From assembly GCA_026197015.1 (NCBI GenBank), contig JAPHRB010000053.1, positions 1 through 9,443 of the forward strand: DNA of 9,443 nucleotides, in the 5' to 3' direction. This document shows positions 7,360-9,443 of the stretch, piece after piece. The position numbers were made by a program, and so were the translations under genes. The stretch comes from Gammaproteobacteria bacterium. Its GTDB lineage: Bacteria > Pseudomonadota > Gammaproteobacteria > SZUA-229. The notes under the pieces were generated by a model. It saw nothing but the letters and a program-made list of their open reading frames with translations. It had not been told where the DNA came from and made no database searches. Each line of letters starts with the position of its first letter. Position 1 is the first letter of the stretch.

Positions 7360-9177
7360 ATGCATATAAAACATCGTGCCACCGAAGCACCTCATTCAGA
7401 ACGTAAAGATCTAATAAACCTAAAGAGAATGTTGCCTTTTTTATGGAGTTATAAAGGCAGGGTATTGATTGCGCTTGTGTCTCTTATGTTAGCCAAGGTT
7501 GCAACGGTTAGTATTCCATTAATTTTAAAAGATATAGTCGATGCGCTGGATACGCCAGTGAGTGGTTCGGCAGGGCTCACGCAGCAAATAGCTATTGAGT
7601 TGCCTTTACTGTTATTACTTGGATATGGTGCATTACGTTTGATGAATGTGCTATTTAACGAGTTACGTGATGCTATTTTTGCCCGGGTGAGATACAGGGC
7701 GATGCGAGATATATCAAAAAAAGTAGTAAAACATTTATACGATTTGTCACTTGGTTTTCATTTACAACGTAAAACCGGTGGTATATCACGTGATTTAGAG
7801 AGAGGTGCTAGAAGCCTTTCATCAATTTTAAATTACCTGACTTTTAATATAATACCTACACTGACAGAGTTTGTGCTTGTTGCAATTATCCTGTTTAGTC
7901 AATATGAGGCTGAGTTTGCACTCATTACATTTGGAACGGTGGTTATATATCTTGCGTATACCATGGCGCTGACTGAATGGCGAATGCATTTTAGACATGA
8001 GATGAATGCTCATGATTCTGAGGCAAATTCAAGAGCTGTCGATGGTCTTATAAATTATGAAACAGTAAAGTATTTTAATAATGAAAAATATGAAGTAAAT
8101 CGTTATAACGATACATTAGAAAAATGGGAAGAATGTGCGGTAAAAAGCACCAGTTCTATGGCGTTATTAAACTTTGGTCAGGGTGCCATTATTGCAATTG
8201 GTGTAACACTGGTGATGATCTCGGCAGCGCAAGGTGTCTCAGAAGGAACCCTAACCATTGGTGATCTGGTATTGGTAAATGCAATGATGTTGCAGTTATT
8301 CATACCTTTAGGGTTTCTGGGTATTATCTATCGATCAATGAAACATTCACTTGCTGATATGGATTTATTATTTAAGTTGCTGGATAACAAACCACAAATT
8401 AATGATATAGAAAACTCAAAAGATCTAACAGTTAAACAGGCTAATATTGAATTTAAGAATATCAGTTTTTCTTACAATAAAGAAAGACAGATTTTGCATG
8501 ATGTGAGTTTTCAAATACCCAGTGGTCATAAGGTTGCAGTGGTCGGGCCATCTGGAGCGGGTAAATCAACCCTGGCCAGATTGTTATTTCGTTTCTATGA
8601 TACAGATAAGGGCGAAATACTAATTGATGAACAAAATATTCAACAGGTTAGCCAGGCCAGTTTACGCAGACATATTGGTATTGTTCCACAGGATACGGTG
8701 TTATTTAATGAAAGTGTTTTTCATAATATTCAATATGCGCGAACAGGTGCAACCATAGGTGAGGTGCGGCATGCGGCAAAAATTGCCAATATAGATGAGT
8801 TTATTAAATCCCTGCCAGATGGCTATGATACGGTTGTTGGTGAGCGAGGATTAAAACTCTCAGGTGGTGAAAAACAGCGTATAGCTATTGCCAGGGTTAT
8901 TCTTAAAAACCCCAGAATATTGATTTTTGATGAAGCAACCTCTTCACTAGACTCTCATTCTGAACAGATAATTTTGAGATCTTTAAAAGAAGTGGCCGAG
9001 GAGCATACAACACTGGTAATTGCACATCGATTATCGACTATTGTAGATGCAAATAATATTATCGTTTTACAGGAAGGGCGTATTGAGGAGCAGGGTACTC
9101 ATCAACAATTACTGGATAAAAATGGTCTGTATGCGAGTTTATGGAACATGCAGCAGGATGAAGAGGAATCTCTTTGA
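7360..9177 (+). CDS. Atm1/ABCB7-like ABC exporter (fused permease and ATPase half-transporter)
   Basis: A 605-residue half-transporter that should act as a homodimer in the inner membrane. The transmembrane domain spans about 25-330, then the nucleotide-binding domain: Walker A GPSGAGKST (396-404), Q-loop Q444, signature LSGGEKQR (500-507), Walker B LIFDE (521-525), D-loop SSLD (528-531) and switch H556. The Atm1 subfamily is indicated by NYETVKYFNNE (232-242), by R208 and R212 in EWRMHFRHEMN, and by NFGQG (271-275), which correspond to residues lining the glutathione pocket in bacterial Atm1 structures as I recall them. Known members export glutathione derivatives, in some cases metal-bound, and the mitochondrial ones support cytosolic Fe-S and heavy-metal handling. 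No Shine-Dalgarno is visible before the ATG; the N-terminal length fits the family. An MsbA-type lipid flippase is less likely given the motifs. It is probably transcribed alone. Confidence 0.95.
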   Translation: MHIKHRATEAPHSERKDLINLKRMLPFLWSYKGRVLIALVSLMLAKVATVSIPLILKDIVDALDTPVSGSAGLTQQIAIELPLLLLLGYGALRLMNVLFNELRDAIFARVRYRAMRDISKKVVKHLYDLSLGFHLQRKTGGISRDLERGARSLSSILNYLTFNIIPTLTEFVLVAIILFSQYEAEFALITFGTVVIYLAYTMALTEWRMHFRHEMNAHDSEANSRAVDGLINYETVKYFNNEKYEVNRYNDTLEKWEECAVKSTSSMALLNFGQGAIIAIGVTLVMISAAQGVSEGTLTIGDLVLVNAMMLQLFIPLGFLGIIYRSMKHSLADMDLLFKLLDNKPQINDIENSKDLTVKQANIEFKNISFSYNKERQILHDVSFQIPSGHKVAVVGPSGAGKSTLARLLFRFYDTDKGEILIDEQNIQQVSQASLRRHIGIVPQDTVLFNESVFHNIQYARTGATIGEVRHAAKIANIDEFIKSLPDGYDTVVGERGLKLSGGEKQRIAIARVILKNPRILIFDEATSSLDSHSEQIILRSLKEVAEEHTTLVIAHRLSTIVDANNIIVLQEGRIEEQGTHQQLLDKNGLYASLWNMQQDEEESL

Positions 9178-9275
9178 GTTTGGTTTTTTATTTTTACATA
9201 ATAAAATATATTAACTGACTTAATCGTACATTATTTTTATACTACTACAATCGCATTCTGGGAACTCGATTTCTG

Positions 9276-9443
9276 TGGTTTCGCCTTTGTGGCGAGTGAC
9301 TTTCTTTTATGAAAGCCGTCCATGGCTTTCACCCTTTGGGCCAGGCATAGCCTGTTTAAAAATGCTCCCCGCATTTTTAGTCTACAGTCCAAAAATAATA
9401 AACATGAGAAAGTTACCAAAGAAATGCCGCCCCGCTAAAACCA
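9276..9443. repeat. Nested inverted-repeat element with a cloverleaf-like fold, continuing to the right edge
   Basis: The stretch contains, in order, TCGCC/GGCGA (9281-9285 with 9291-9295), GAAAGCC/GGCTTTC (9311-9317 with 9324-9330), CAGGC/GCCTG (9342-9346 with 9350-9354) and TAAAAATGC/GCATTTTTA (9357-9365 with 9371-9379). The last three hairpins are enclosed by an outer 11-bp stem, 9296-9306 with 9406-9416, which pairs fully if two G-U pairs are allowed. TGGTTT at 9276-9281 is also complementary to AAACCA at 9438-9443. It resembles the dispersed extragenic repeats scattered through many gammaproteobacterial genomes, often mistaken for short genes. No transposase is seen. The 98 bp between the ABC gene and this element (9178-9275) are AT-rich and hold nothing I recognise. 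Confidence 0.5.
9357..9379. terminator. Possible bidirectional intrinsic terminator hairpin
   Basis: A 9-bp perfect stem TAAAAATGC/GCATTTTTA with a TCCCC loop. The A-tract on one arm and T-tract on the other would give a U-run in either direction, as in bidirectional terminators, though only the loop-proximal GC pair is strong. It lies 180 bp after the ABC exporter stop and inside the larger inverted-repeat element, so it may be only one arm of that structure. Confidence 0.3.

Noticed and set aside
7828..8013. Minus-strand open frame inside the ABC exporter
   Set aside because: Antisense shadow of the transmembrane domain; no motif and no ribosome site considered convincing.
9161..9174. AAGAG-GAAT-CTCTT hairpin at the very end of the ABC exporter gene, followed by T-rich sequence
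   Set aside because: The stem is short and lies within the coding sequence, and the T-run starts several bases after the stem, so it does not meet the form of an intrinsic terminator.
9237..9419. A 60-codon open frame on the minus strand at the right end
   Set aside because: It lies entirely within the nested inverted repeats, has no recognisable domain, a repeat-like composition, and is best explained as a chance frame through a dispersed repeat.
1..9443. CRISPR array, tRNA, rRNA, integrase, transposase or toxin-antitoxin genes
   Set aside because: I looked for regularly spaced repeats, cloverleaf tRNA ends and the relevant protein motifs and saw none; the branched structure at the right end lacks tRNA-type arm lengths and a TTC-containing T-loop.

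Overview
This window looks like an AT-rich gammaproteobacterial chromosome segment, probably from an environmental or aquatic species. The pointers are the proteobacterial protein families (AcrB/MexA-type efflux, DUF3391 HD-GYP, GGDEF-EAL, Atm1-like ABC exporter) and the lipoprotein adaptor. I cannot name the genus.

Layout: a 211-bp divergent intergenic region (7149-7359) splits the window. Leftward (minus strand) lie five co-oriented genes. First come an HD-GYP protein with an N-terminal DUF3391 domain and a GGDEF-EAL protein, 9 bp apart. After a 115-bp gap follow a periplasmic adaptor lipoprotein, an RND efflux permease 10 bp later, and the start of an Sfp-type 4'-phosphopantetheinyl transferase (PPTase). 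The PPTase begins at a TTG codon that overlaps the permease stop codon, and the gene runs off the left edge. Rightward (plus strand) is one Atm1/ABCB7-like ABC exporter. The last ~170 bp hold a nested inverted-repeat element that reaches the right edge.

How the genes may work together: the HD-GYP/EAL pair probably acts on cyclic-di-GMP. The EAL domain keeps its catalytic residues, its GGDEF domain is degenerate (GNSEF), and the HD-GYP domain has lost the His of its HD pair. Adaptor plus permease form the inner-membrane and periplasmic parts of a tripartite pump; no outer-membrane TolC-type gene is visible. The translationally coupled PPTase hints that the pump may serve a carrier-protein-dependent product (polyketide, nonribosomal peptide or unusual lipid), but this is inference. 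The ABC exporter is an independent unit, probably exporting glutathione-related or sulfur compounds as other Atm1 proteins do.

I found no clearly new multi-gene system. The most useful observations are the hidden PPTase start, the defective HD motif next to an intact EAL enzyme, and the branched repeat at the right end.
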